Origin: Streptosporangiaceae bacterium
GTDB taxonomy: Bacteria; Actinomycetota; Actinomycetes; Streptosporangiales; Streptosporangiaceae
Reading direction: 5' to 3'
Assembly: GCA_030038715.1 (NCBI GenBank)
Contig: JASHSO010000278.1
Span: 1-12,329, forward strand
DNA: 12,329 nt
The translations under genes and the position numbers were made by a program. Positions 6,302 through 12,329 of this stretch are shown in pieces (position 1 is the stretch's first letter; the number at the start of each line of letters is the position of its first letter). The notes beneath the pieces were generated by a model that saw only the letters and a list, made by a program, of their open reading frames with translations, did not search any database and was not told the DNA's origin.

Positions 6302-7482
6302 AAGCGCAGCACTTGCCAGCTGCGGCCGCCGTCCTGCGTGCGGTAGAGGTGCTCGGGCGCATAGTGCGTAGGCCCAACAACAAACCCGACCGAGGAGCTG
6401 ACGAAGCCCAAGTCGGACCAGCCAGAGAAGCTGCCGCCGGAAATGATCACAGTACGCCAGTTCAGGCCGCCGTCGAATGTGGCGACCAGATAGTCCCTGT
6501 CGCCAACGGTGGCAAGGAAGGCGTGCCCCGAGCCGTTGTCGGCGAGCAGCTCGGGCATGTTGTGCGTGGTGGGGTCCGCAAGCCTAACCCATGACAGCCC
6601 CGCGTTCGCGGTGCCGTACAGGATGTGCTGGGTGTTCTGCTCCTGCGATGACTGCTCGTTATTGAAGCAATCGAGCAGCCAGGCATCTGGATGACCGCGG
6701 GCAATCGACAAGACATCGGCGCCGCCGCCGCGCGGTGACGTGCATGGGACGCTGCGAGCAGCCCAGTGGGTGCCGTCAGTCGTGCTGACCCAGATGTACC
6801 CAACCGACCTGGGTGTGTTGACCGGCCCGGTGATCCCGGGCTGCATCAGGACGAGCGTGCCGGCTTCGGCATATAGCAGCAGTTGACCGCTGGGCGTGTT
6901 GTAGGACACTGGGTGACTCGTATCACCAGGTAGCGCCAGGTGGGTCCACCGGTTGCTGCCGATGGATGCCCGATACAAGCTCGCTGTCATCGTGCGCGGC
7001 GCCTTGGTGATCACGTAGGCGTCGTGGCTGCCGAGTGCCAGCGTTTGCACTGGCGGCAGGTCTGCGCGGAGCCAGGACGTGCCGCCGTCGCTGGTCACGA
7101 GCAGCCCAGGTCCGTCGAGGTAACCATCGGCCGCGTTGGCGAACGCGATATTCGTGACTGCATCTGCCGACGTGCTGTAGTAGCCGAGCACGGCGTTCGG
7201 CACCCGCAGCGCCACCCAGTGTTCGCCGCCGTCCCGGGTCACCCGGAGCGCTGCGCAGGCCTCGCAGCGGCCCTGGCCGAGGACCCAGCCCACTCAGGGC
7301 GAGATGAAGCTCACGGCGGCGGGCTCGAAGATGTCGGGCTTGCTCGTGGCAGTCGGCGCCGCGGACCGGGTGGGCGCGGCGGACGGGCTGGGCGACGCGG
7401 GTGGGGCAGGGCTGCCGCAGGCTGCCAGCGTGAGTGCGACGATCACGATGGCAACCCCAGTGCACCTGGTCCGAAGGCGCAT
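6298..7482 (-). pseudogene. Lipoprotein with BNR/Asp-box beta-propeller, interrupted by an in-frame TGA
   Basis: Two pieces in the same frame form one gene of about 394 codons split by a TGA at 7294-7296. The upstream piece (7482-7297, 62 residues) starts MRLRTRCTGVAIVIVALTLAACGS, a lipoprotein signal with lipobox LAAC (Cys22). A Pro/Ser/Ala linker follows, ending EPAAVSFISP. The downstream piece, 331 residues, resumes at once with GWVLGQGRCEACAAL and then DGG-x-x-W repeats: TRDGGEHW, TSDGGTSW, TTDGTHW, FDGGLNW and TQDGGRSW. These are the Asp-box blades of a secreted beta-propeller. In such proteins the F-x-SP and GWVLG segments are normally continuous, so the TGA looks like one substitution in a sense codon. 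The rest is undamaged, so the change is recent, a sequencing error, or bypassed by reinitiation at the GTG abutting the TGA (7291-7293). Function unknown, probably cell-surface. The start has only a weak GGGG six bases upstream. Confidence 0.75.
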
Positions 7483-7932
7483 GACAACCCCGGGTGACTC
7501 GTCTGATGTGCTGATCAGTGAGACGAATGTAGGGGTGCCGTGGTTGGGCAGGGTTTCTCGGCGGAGGGCTGGCGGCACTCGCCGAGCGGCGGCGGATTGC
7601 GGCGGCGATGGCACCCGGTGGGCAGCATTTAGCCGGGCCAAGGTTTGGGTCCAGAAAAGGCCCTGATTTCCGGCGTGCCTCGGCCATTGGTTCGGCATCC
7701 ACGCGGCTGTGCGGATTTTGACGAGAATGTCGGCCGGATATTACCCACTGGTGCGGCAGATGCCTCGCTTGCACCTGTTAGTGCAGGTCAGCGACGTCAC
7801 GGGAGCAGCGCGCCGAGCAACCGGAACCGCACTGTTCGTCCAGAGATCGCCTAAGTTCATGATTACCACTGCTAGTCCGGGGAAGCCTCCACAATGTGAA
7901 CTGTGTGTAGCCGCGACGGGGCTGAGGAGCGG
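7483..7932. other. Divergent noncoding region between the lipoprotein and the anti-sigma-like ATPase
   Basis: About 450 bp without a convincing gene. On the minus strand TACATT (7526-7531) is a possible -10 for the lipoprotein, with no clear -35. A 7-bp inverted repeat (CTCGGCG 7557-7563, CGCCGAG 7580-7586, 16-base spacer) could be an operator or chance. On the plus strand TGCTAGTCC (7870-7878) resembles an extended -10, about 55 bp before the ATPase start. The interval 7620-7745 is less GC-rich than its surroundings. Frames here (for instance a plus-strand one at 7709-7972) have no recognisable product, no good ribosome site, and run into the ATPase gene in another frame. Confidence 0.6.
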
Positions 7933-8559
7933 ATGCGATCTCGGGTGTTCCATTCTGGGGGACCAGCCGTAGATGTGGAGTTCTGCCTGGTGTTCCCCCG
8001 GGAGGCGCTGAGCGTGCCGGTAATGCGACGGGTGCTCGGCGACACCCTCAGTCGGCTGGGCCTGGGCGAGGCGTGCGTCGATGACCTGCTCCTGGCGGTG
8101 ACCGAGGCGTGCACGAACGTCCTGCGGCACGCCGGACCTGGGCGCAGATACGAGGTCGTGGCGCGCATCGATAGCAAGCGTTGCGTTGTGGACGTGGTTG
8201 ACGGTGGACGCGGGTTCGACGCGGCCAGGCTGGGCTTTCGCCGCGTCGTCCGGCCGTCGGCTGGGGGCGTCGTCAGACTGCGCAAGCGCACGCCCGTTCC
8301 GACGGCGCCCGCGCCTGGCTCCCCCGGCGTGCTTGCCAGCCGGATCATCTCCTCTCGGCGCAAGGCCAGGGATGAGATCCCAGCAGAACTCCCGGAATCC
8401 GGCCGCGGGCTAGCGATCATGAAGGCCTGCGTCGACGACGTGAGCCTGCGCAGCAGACCGGGCCAGGGGACGGTGGTCTCGCTGCGCAAGCAGATCGAGT
8501 GGCGAACCGACGCGCCGCTGAGCTTGCTGCCTGCTTCGCAGCTCAGGGACGCGGGCTGA
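7933..8559 (+). CDS. RsbW/SpoIIAB-like anti-sigma-type ATPase (HATPase_c_2)
   Basis: GHKL-fold ATP-binding protein of the serine-kinase/anti-sigma family; such proteins bind sigma factors or phosphorylate anti-anti-sigma partners. About 208 residues. The N-box is [16 protein letters not shown] (Glu58, Asn62), the G1 box VVDGGRGFD (Asp90), and the G2 box [18 protein letters not shown] (155-172), followed by [11 protein letters not shown]. Between G1 and G2 (about 97-154) lies a long Arg/Pro-rich insert where RsbW proteins have only a short lid. I chose the ATG at 7933 because GAGGAG precedes it, although the gap is only three bases. A GTG at 7903 would add ten residues but lacks a ribosome site. 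No sigma factor or anti-anti-sigma gene is adjacent, so the partner is unknown. It is co-oriented with purQ, 76 bases upstream of it. Confidence 0.85.
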   Translation: MRSRVFHSGGPAVDVEFCLVFPREALSVPVMRRVLGDTLSRLGLGEACVDDLLLAVTEACTNVLRHAGPGRRYEVVARIDSKRCVVDVVDGGRGFDAARLGFRRVVRPSAGGVVRLRKRTPVPTAPAPGSPGVLASRIISSRRKARDEIPAELPESGRGLAIMKACVDDVSLRSRPGQGTVVSLRKQIEWRTDAPLSLLPASQLRDAG

Positions 8560-8564
8560 GCAGG

Positions 8565-8570
8565 TAGCCT
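8565..8570 (+). promoter_or_regulatory. Possible -10 element upstream of the purQ leader
   Basis: TAGCCT fits TANNNT and ends six bases before an ATG at 8577, the same geometry as at purS. It lies inside a small hairpin (AGCAGG/CCTGCT, 8559-8573) that overlaps the stop codon of the ATPase gene. No -35 is evident. Reading through from the ATPase gene is the alternative source of purQL message. Confidence 0.35.
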
Positions 8571-8576
8571 GCTGGA

Positions 8577-8639
8577 ATGCGCCGCCCGCTAGGACGCCGG
8601 GGAGCTGCCACGGCGCGCCAGTTGGCAGGGCGCTCGTGA
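8577..8639 (+). CDS. Possible 20-codon leader ORF upstream of purQ
   Basis: ATG at 8577-8579 opens a frame of 20 codons whose TGA (8637-8639) overlaps the purQ GTG (8636-8638) as GTGA. The peptide starts MRRPLGRRG and has six Arg in twenty residues. It has no Shine-Dalgarno, but the -10-like TAGCCT ends six bases upstream, so a leaderless message is possible. If translated it would run through the 8605-8628 hairpin and couple to purQ. A short frame in GC-rich DNA can arise by chance, so this is a hypothesis. Confidence 0.3.
   Translation: MRRPLGRRGAATARQLAGRS
8605..8628 (+). promoter_or_regulatory. Hairpin overlapping the purQ ribosome-binding region
   Basis: CTGCCA (8605-8610) pairs with TGGCAG (8623-8628) around a 12-base loop containing the self-complementary GGCGCGCC. 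The 3' arm carries part of CAGGG, the only purine-rich sequence near the purQ GTG (8636). If formed, the hairpin would hide that weak site. Role inferred; it could also be incidental. Confidence 0.3.
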
Positions 8640-9310
8640 CAGTGCGGATCGGCGTCGTCACCTTCCCTGGCTCACTTGATGATCACGACGCCCGCCGGGC
8701 GGTGCGGTGCGCGGGCGCGGAACCGGTGGAGCTCTGGCACGGTGACTCGGGCCTGCACGGCGTTGATGCAGTGATCCTTCCTGGCGGCTTCTCGTACGGG
8801 GACTACCTCAGGTGCGGCGCGATTGCCAGATTCGCGCCGGTCATGTCGGAGATCATCCCGGCCGCGCGCCGTGGTCTTCCCGTCCTCGGCATCTGCAACG
8901 GCTTCCAGATACTGTGCGAGGCGCACCTGCTGCCTGGGGCGCTCACTCGTAACCGCGCACTGCGATTCGTCAACAGGGACATTCAGGTCAGGATCGAGAA
9001 CGCTGAGACCGCGTGGACCAGGCGGTACCGAGGCGGGCAGGAGATAACGGTCGTGCTCAAGAGCGGCGAGGGTGCCTACGTTGCCGACCAGGAGACGCTG
9101 GCCCGGCTTGAGGCCGGCCAGGTACTCGCGCGCTACGTCGGCGGTAACCCCAACGGCTCGGCACTGAACATCGCTGGAGTGACGAACGAGGCGGGTAACG
9201 TGGTCGGCCTCATGCCGCACCCCGAGCACGCCATCGACGCCCTGACGGGCCCGTCCGATCAGGGCCTTGACTTTTTCCGTTCGGTGCTCGAGGTGGTCGC
9301 TGCGGCGTGA
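8636..9310 (+). CDS. purQ: Phosphoribosylformylglycinamidine synthase glutaminase subunit PurQ
   Basis: Class I glutamine amidotransferase that releases ammonia from glutamine for PurL; 224 residues, the usual length. It begins [16 protein letters not shown], the standard actinobacterial PurQ N-terminus, which supports the GTG at 8636 over the second GTG six bases later. The oxyanion-strand region is [16 protein letters not shown] (47-62). The nucleophile is Cys87 in GICNGFQ, and the catalytic His195 and Glu197 lie in [31 protein letters not shown] precedes them as in other PurQ proteins. The ribosome-binding site is weak (CAGGG about seven bases upstream). The TGA overlaps the purL start as GTGA, so the two large subunits are coupled. 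It is separated from purS by unrelated genes. Confidence 0.95.
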   Translation: MTVRIGVVTFPGSLDDHDARRAVRCAGAEPVELWHGDSGLHGVDAVILPGGFSYGDYLRCGAIARFAPVMSEIIPAARRGLPVLGICNGFQILCEAHLLPGALTRNRALRFVNRDIQVRIENAETAWTRRYRGGQEITVVLKSGEGAYVADQETLARLEAGQVLARYVGGNPNGSALNIAGVTNEAGNVVGLMPHPEHAIDALTGPSDQGLDFFRSVLEVVAAA

Positions 9311-11553
9311 GCCAGGACACTGTGGCCAGGGCACTCGCTACGCCAGACCAACCCCAGCCGTTTGCCGAGCTCGGCCTGACGGCCGCGGAATACCAGCGGA
9401 TTGTGAGCCTGCTCGGGCGCCGGCCCACGGACGCCGAACTCGCGATCTACTCGGTGATGTGGAGCGAGCACTGCTCGTACAAGTCATCCCGCAAGCACCT
9501 GCGGCAGTTCGCCGAGAAGGCACCACCAACCACGGCACTGCTGGCCGGCATCGGCCACAACGCCGGCGTGGTGGACATCGGCCAGGGCTATGCCGTGACG
9601 TTCAAGATCGAGTCGCACAACCATCCCTCGTACGTGGAGCCGTTCCAGGGAGCGGCCACGGGCGTTGGCGGCATCGTCCGGGACATCCTGGCCATGGGCG
9701 CGCGTCCGGTAGCGGTGATGGATGCACTCCGGTTCGGCCCTGCCGATGTGCCAGATACCCACCGCGTGCTACCTGGTGTGGTGCGCGGCATCTCCTTCTA
9801 CGGGAACTGCCTTGGCTTGCCCAACATCGGCGGCGAGCTGGCTTTCGACCCCTGCTACGCGGGCAACCCGCTGGTCAACGCGCTGTGCGTGGGGGTGCTG
9901 CGGCCGCATGACCTGCAGCTCGCGGCCGCGACTGGACCCGGCAATCAGGTGATCCTGCTGGGCTCGCGCACCGGACCCGATGGCATCGGCGGGGCATCGG
10001 TGCTGGCCAGTGCCTCCTTTGGCGGTGACGGCGAGGGCGCCAAGCGGCCCAGCGTCCAGGTGGGCGACCCGTTCCTTGAAAAGCTGCTCGTCGAGTGCTG
10101 CCTGGAGCTGTACCAGGCCGGGCTGGTGGTCGGCGTCCAGGACCTGGGCGCGGCCGGAGTCGCGTGCGCGACCACGGAACTGGCCGCCGGAGGCGGCACC
10201 GGGATGCGGATCCGGCTGGACACGATCCCGCTGCGCGACCTCACGCTGGGGCCCGCTGAGATCCTGATGAGCGAGTCCCAGGAGCGGATGATGGCGATCG
10301 TCGCCCCGGCGGGAGTCGAGAGCTTCATGGCGATCTGCGCCAAGTGGGATGTGCAAGCCACGGTCATCGGAGAGGTCACCGGCTCCGGCAGGCTGGAGAT
10401 GAGCTGGCAAGGCGAGCAGGTGGTGGACATACCGCCAGCCAGCGCCGCGGCCGATGGGCCCGTCTACGACCGGCCCGCCCGCCGCCCAGCCAGCCAGGAC
10501 GCGCTGGCGGCCGACGATCCTGCGCGGCGCGGGCTGCCGGGCGACGGCGCAGCACTGCGTGAGGCAGTGCTGCTGCTGATCGGCTCGCCGGACGCGGGTG
10601 ACAAGACCTGGGTCACCGAGCAGTACGACCGCTATGTGCGCGGGGCCACCGTCCTAGCAATGCCGCATGACGCCGGCCTGCTCCAGGTGGACGAGACGAC
10701 CGGCCTTGGTGTCGCACTGGCGACCGACGGCAACGGCCGATACTGCCAGCTCGACCCGTACGCGGGCACGCAGCTGGCGCTGGCCGAGGCGCACCGGAAC
10801 GTGGCGGCGACCGGAGCCCGCCCGCTTGCCGTGACGAACTGCCTCAACTTCGGCTCTCCGGAGGACCCGGCCGTGATGTGGCAGTTCACCGAGGCAGTCC
10901 GCGGCCTGGCGGACGGCTGCCTGGCGCTTGGCATTCCGGTGACCGGGGGCAACGTGAGCTTCTATAACCAGACCGGCAGCACGCCTATCCATCCCACCCC
11001 GGTGATCGGCGTCCTCGGCGTGCACGACGATGTACGGCGCCGCGTGCCGTCCGGATTCACCGCGCCAGGAGCCAGCATTGTGCTGCTCGGCGAGACCAGG
11101 CCGGAGTTCGGCGGCTCGCTGTGGGCGTGGCTTGCCCACGGGCACCTGGGCGGCCGGCCGCCCAGGGTGGACCTCGTTGCCGAGGCCGCGCTGGCGGCCG
11201 TCTTGGTGGCAGGCTGCGCCCGTGGCCTGCTCTCATCCGCTCACGACCTGTCCGACGGCGGGCTCGCGGTTGCGCTGGCCGAGGCATGCCTGACAGGCCG
11301 CACCGGGTGTGTGGTAACGCTGCCAGGAGAGCCGGCCTCGTTCCTGCTCAGTGAATCCTCAGCCCGCGCAATCGTGAGCGTCAGGCAAGGCGGTGAGGAG
11401 GAGTTTGCCGGCCTGTGCGTGGAGGCCAACGTCGCCAGTGTCGCGATCGGCGTCACCGGCGGCTCTGCGCTCGCGGTCGCAGGCAGCTTTACCCTGCCGC
11501 TCGAGGAGCTTGCTGCGGCGCACGCGTCGGCCCTGCCCGCGCTCTTCGGCTGA
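9307..11553 (+). CDS. purL: Phosphoribosylformylglycinamidine synthase, small-type PurL
   Basis: ATP-dependent synthetase subunit of 748 residues that amidates FGAR to FGAM with ammonia from PurQ. This is the small PurL that requires separate PurS and PurQ, both present in the window. The GTG start overlaps the purQ stop. Motifs: [20 protein letters not shown] (49-68) with the conserved His55; [28 protein letters not shown] (99-126), the ATP/Mg site. Then come [32 protein letters not shown] and the repeat half with [30 protein letters not shown] and [17 protein letters not shown]. Length and domain order are normal and no key motif is missing. The convergent gene ends only four bases beyond the stop, so no terminator hairpin fits between them. 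Confidence 0.97.
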   Translation: MSQDTVARALATPDQPQPFAELGLTAAEYQRIVSLLGRRPTDAELAIYSVMWSEHCSYKSSRKHLRQFAEKAPPTTALLAGIGHNAGVVDIGQGYAVTFKIESHNHPSYVEPFQGAATGVGGIVRDILAMGARPVAVMDALRFGPADVPDTHRVLPGVVRGISFYGNCLGLPNIGGELAFDPCYAGNPLVNALCVGVLRPHDLQLAAATGPGNQVILLGSRTGPDGIGGASVLASASFGGDGEGAKRPSVQVGDPFLEKLLVECCLELYQAGLVVGVQDLGAAGVACATTELAAGGGTGMRIRLDTIPLRDLTLGPAEILMSESQERMMAIVAPAGVESFMAICAKWDVQATVIGEVTGSGRLEMSWQGEQVVDIPPASAAADGPVYDRPARRPASQDALAADDPARRGLPGDGAALREAVLLLIGSPDAGDKTWVTEQYDRYVRGATVLAMPHDAGLLQVDETTGLGVALATDGNGRYCQLDPYAGTQLALAEAHRNVAATGARPLAVTNCLNFGSPEDPAVMWQFTEAVRGLADGCLALGIPVTGGNVSFYNQTGSTPIHPTPVIGVLGVHDDVRRRVPSGFTAPGASIVLLGETRPEFGGSLWAWLAHGHLGGRPPRVDLVAEAALAAVLVAGCARGLLSSAHDLSDGGLAVALAEACLTGRTGCVVTLPGEPASFLLSESSARAIVSVRQGGEEEFAGLCVEANVASVAIGVTGGSALAVAGSFTLPLEELAAAHASALPALFG

Positions 11554-11557
11554 CCGC

Positions 11558-12169
11558 CTAGACGGACTGCCACCAGAACGCGATCAGCTGACTGGCAGGC
11601 TGGACCGGGTCGCACCTGGCCAGGCCTGCTCCGGAAAGCTCGCCGGGCGCGGCGCCTAGCTGGGACAGGCACCTGCCGTCAGCGAGGTTCGCGTACTGGT
11701 AGAAGTCGTGGCCGTCTCGCACGACTGCGGTGTGCAGTCGCCGCCAGCGTTGCCTCGCGCTCAGGTCACAGTGCTGCAGGACGAGCTTGGCTTTGCCGGT
11801 CGCTGCGAGGCACTTGTCGCTCGGCAGGAAGATGAAGATGTAGGTGTTCCCGGCCATCAGGTCCGCGTACCACTCCGGCGTCCCCTGGGCCTGCTCGGCC
11901 GCCGCGAACGGGGTGAAGGACGGGGATCCCTGCAGGCCGAGTAGCTGGATGAGCTGGCTACCGGTAGTGGCGGCGGCCTCGGCGACCAGGCCCACGGACT
12001 GGTTGCTGACCACCTTCGACGGCAAGGGCCGGGCAGCGCGACCTTGCGGGACCACGACCAGATAGGCCGTGATGCCGCCCGCGGCTACCAGCACGATCAG
12101 GACGAGCCCGGCGAGCCTCGGCAGCCAGGATCCCTTCGTGCGGGAGCCTGTGGGGCGCTGACCGGGCAT
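11558..12169 (-). CDS. Single-pass membrane protein with ricin-B-like extracellular region (hypothetical)
   Basis: 203 residues, no assignable function. A short basic N-terminus (1-16) leads into one hydrophobic segment (about 17-40, LAGLVLIVLVAAGGITAYLVVV), so the rest should lie outside the membrane. An Ala/Gln-rich stretch (60-97) follows. The C-terminal third reads CLAATGKAKLVLQHC, then QRW (140-142), later GRCLS and LARC. The spacing Cys120-Cys134 and Cys167-Cys186 plus the QxW motif resembles ricin-B/beta-trefoil lectin repeats, though only about two of the usual three are present. Sugar binding is a guess. ATG at 12169; AGGAG lies 13 bases upstream, too far for a normal ribosome site, and GATATT (12178-12183) could be a -10 for a nearly leaderless message. 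Convergent with purL. Confidence 0.7.
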   Translation of the reverse strand: MPGQRPTGSRTKGSWLPRLAGLVLIVLVAAGGITAYLVVVPQGRAARPLPSKVVSNQSVGLVAEAAATTGSQLIQLLGLQGSPSFTPFAAAEQAQGTPEWYADLMAGNTYIFIFLPSDKCLAATGKAKLVLQHCDLSARQRWRRLHTAVVRDGHDFYQYANLADGRCLSQLGAAPGELSGAGLARCDPVQPASQLIAFWWQSV

Positions 12170-12253
12170 AACGTACCAATATCTCCTGTCGGCCGACGAT
12201 GCGAGAAGATGACTGGAAATATCAGAAGTTTTTTTCGCCGCCGCCAGGTCGGC

Positions 12254-12259
12254 TAGTCT
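12254..12259 (+). promoter_or_regulatory. -10 element of a leaderless promoter for the right-edge gene
   Basis: TAGTCT fits TANNNT and ends eight bases before a GTG (12268). A run of seven T (12229-12235) lies about 18 bp upstream, in an otherwise unusually AT-rich patch (12205-12235) between two divergent genes. No Shine-Dalgarno precedes the GTG. Confidence 0.4.
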
Positions 12260-12267
12260 TCTCAGGC

Positions 12268-12329
12268 GTGCCAGCCCGGCGCCCCGATGTGGGGCGAATG
12301 ATCGCGGCCGTCAACGAGCAGCGAGCAGT
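12268..12329 (+). CDS. N-terminus of an unidentified gene cut by the window edge
   Basis: Twenty codons are visible from GTG at 12268, reading VPARRPDVGRMIAAVNEQRA and open to the end. The start is supported by the adjacent -10-like element. An ATG at codon 11 is an alternative. The short sequence vaguely recalls the start of sterol-carrier-family proteins found near purL in some actinobacteria, but too little is present to name it. Confidence 0.45.
   Translation, partial: MPARRPDVGRMIAAVNEQRA

Noticed and set aside
7240..7300. TGA at 7294-7296 as a selenocysteine codon
   Set aside because: The following sequence forms only a 4-bp stem near the TGA, not a convincing bacterial SECIS hairpin. 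The position in FISP-x-GWVLG is not a redox motif.
7709..7972. 87-codon plus-strand frame as a gene
   Set aside because: It has no recognisable domain and no ribosome site, and it overlaps the start of the ATPase gene in a different frame.
12205..12240. T-run at 12229-12235 as a rho-independent terminator
   Set aside because: No GC-rich hairpin precedes it and no plus-strand gene ends there. It fits a promoter-proximal AT patch better.
1..12329. CRISPR array, insertion sequence, attachment site, riboswitch
   Set aside because: I saw no regularly spaced repeats, no transposase or integrase, no tRNA-associated repeat, and no conserved riboswitch core (including upstream of purS or purQ).

Overview
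The window is chromosomal DNA from a high-GC actinomycete. Evidence is the very high GC content, frequent GTG starts, ATGA/GTGA stop-start overlaps, leaderless-looking starts, and actinobacterial-type BkdABC, PurSQL and DrrAB proteins. The sequence does not let me name a genus. No tRNA, rRNA, CRISPR array, transposase or other mobile element is visible.

Left part (1-5846, all minus strand). Reading leftwards, a branched-chain 2-oxo acid dehydrogenase operon comes first: bkdA (E1 alpha), bkdB (E1 beta) and bkdC (E2), tightly packed. A small Dabb-domain protein follows, and the operon closes at a perfect 28-bp palindrome that probably terminates transcription. There is no E3 gene (dihydrolipoyl dehydrogenase) here, so E3 must come from elsewhere. 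Beyond the palindrome lies a separate drug-exporter-type ABC pair, a DrrA-like ATPase and a DrrB-like permease. The permease runs off the left edge.

Middle and right part (5847-12329). A divergent 221-bp region separates bkdA from purS and holds candidate promoters for both plus a GTGA-N6-TCAC (CRP-like) site. purS, purQ and purL encode the three subunits of formylglycinamidine ribonucleotide (FGAM) synthase in purine biosynthesis, but they are not contiguous. Between purS and purQ lie a convergent lipoprotein/beta-propeller gene broken by an in-frame TGA, about 450 bp of noncoding DNA, and an RsbW/SpoIIAB-like ATPase gene. purQ is preceded by a possible 20-codon leader ORF and a hairpin. purL overlaps purQ by GTGA. 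Beyond purL is a convergent single-pass membrane protein with a ricin-B-like C-terminus, then the first 20 codons of a new plus-strand gene.

Most of the window is ordinary core metabolism. The parts most worth a second look are the TGA-interrupted lipoprotein, the leader ORF and hairpin before purQ, the insertion splitting purS from purQL, and the long basic insert in the anti-sigma-like ATPase. I found no clear new multi-gene system.
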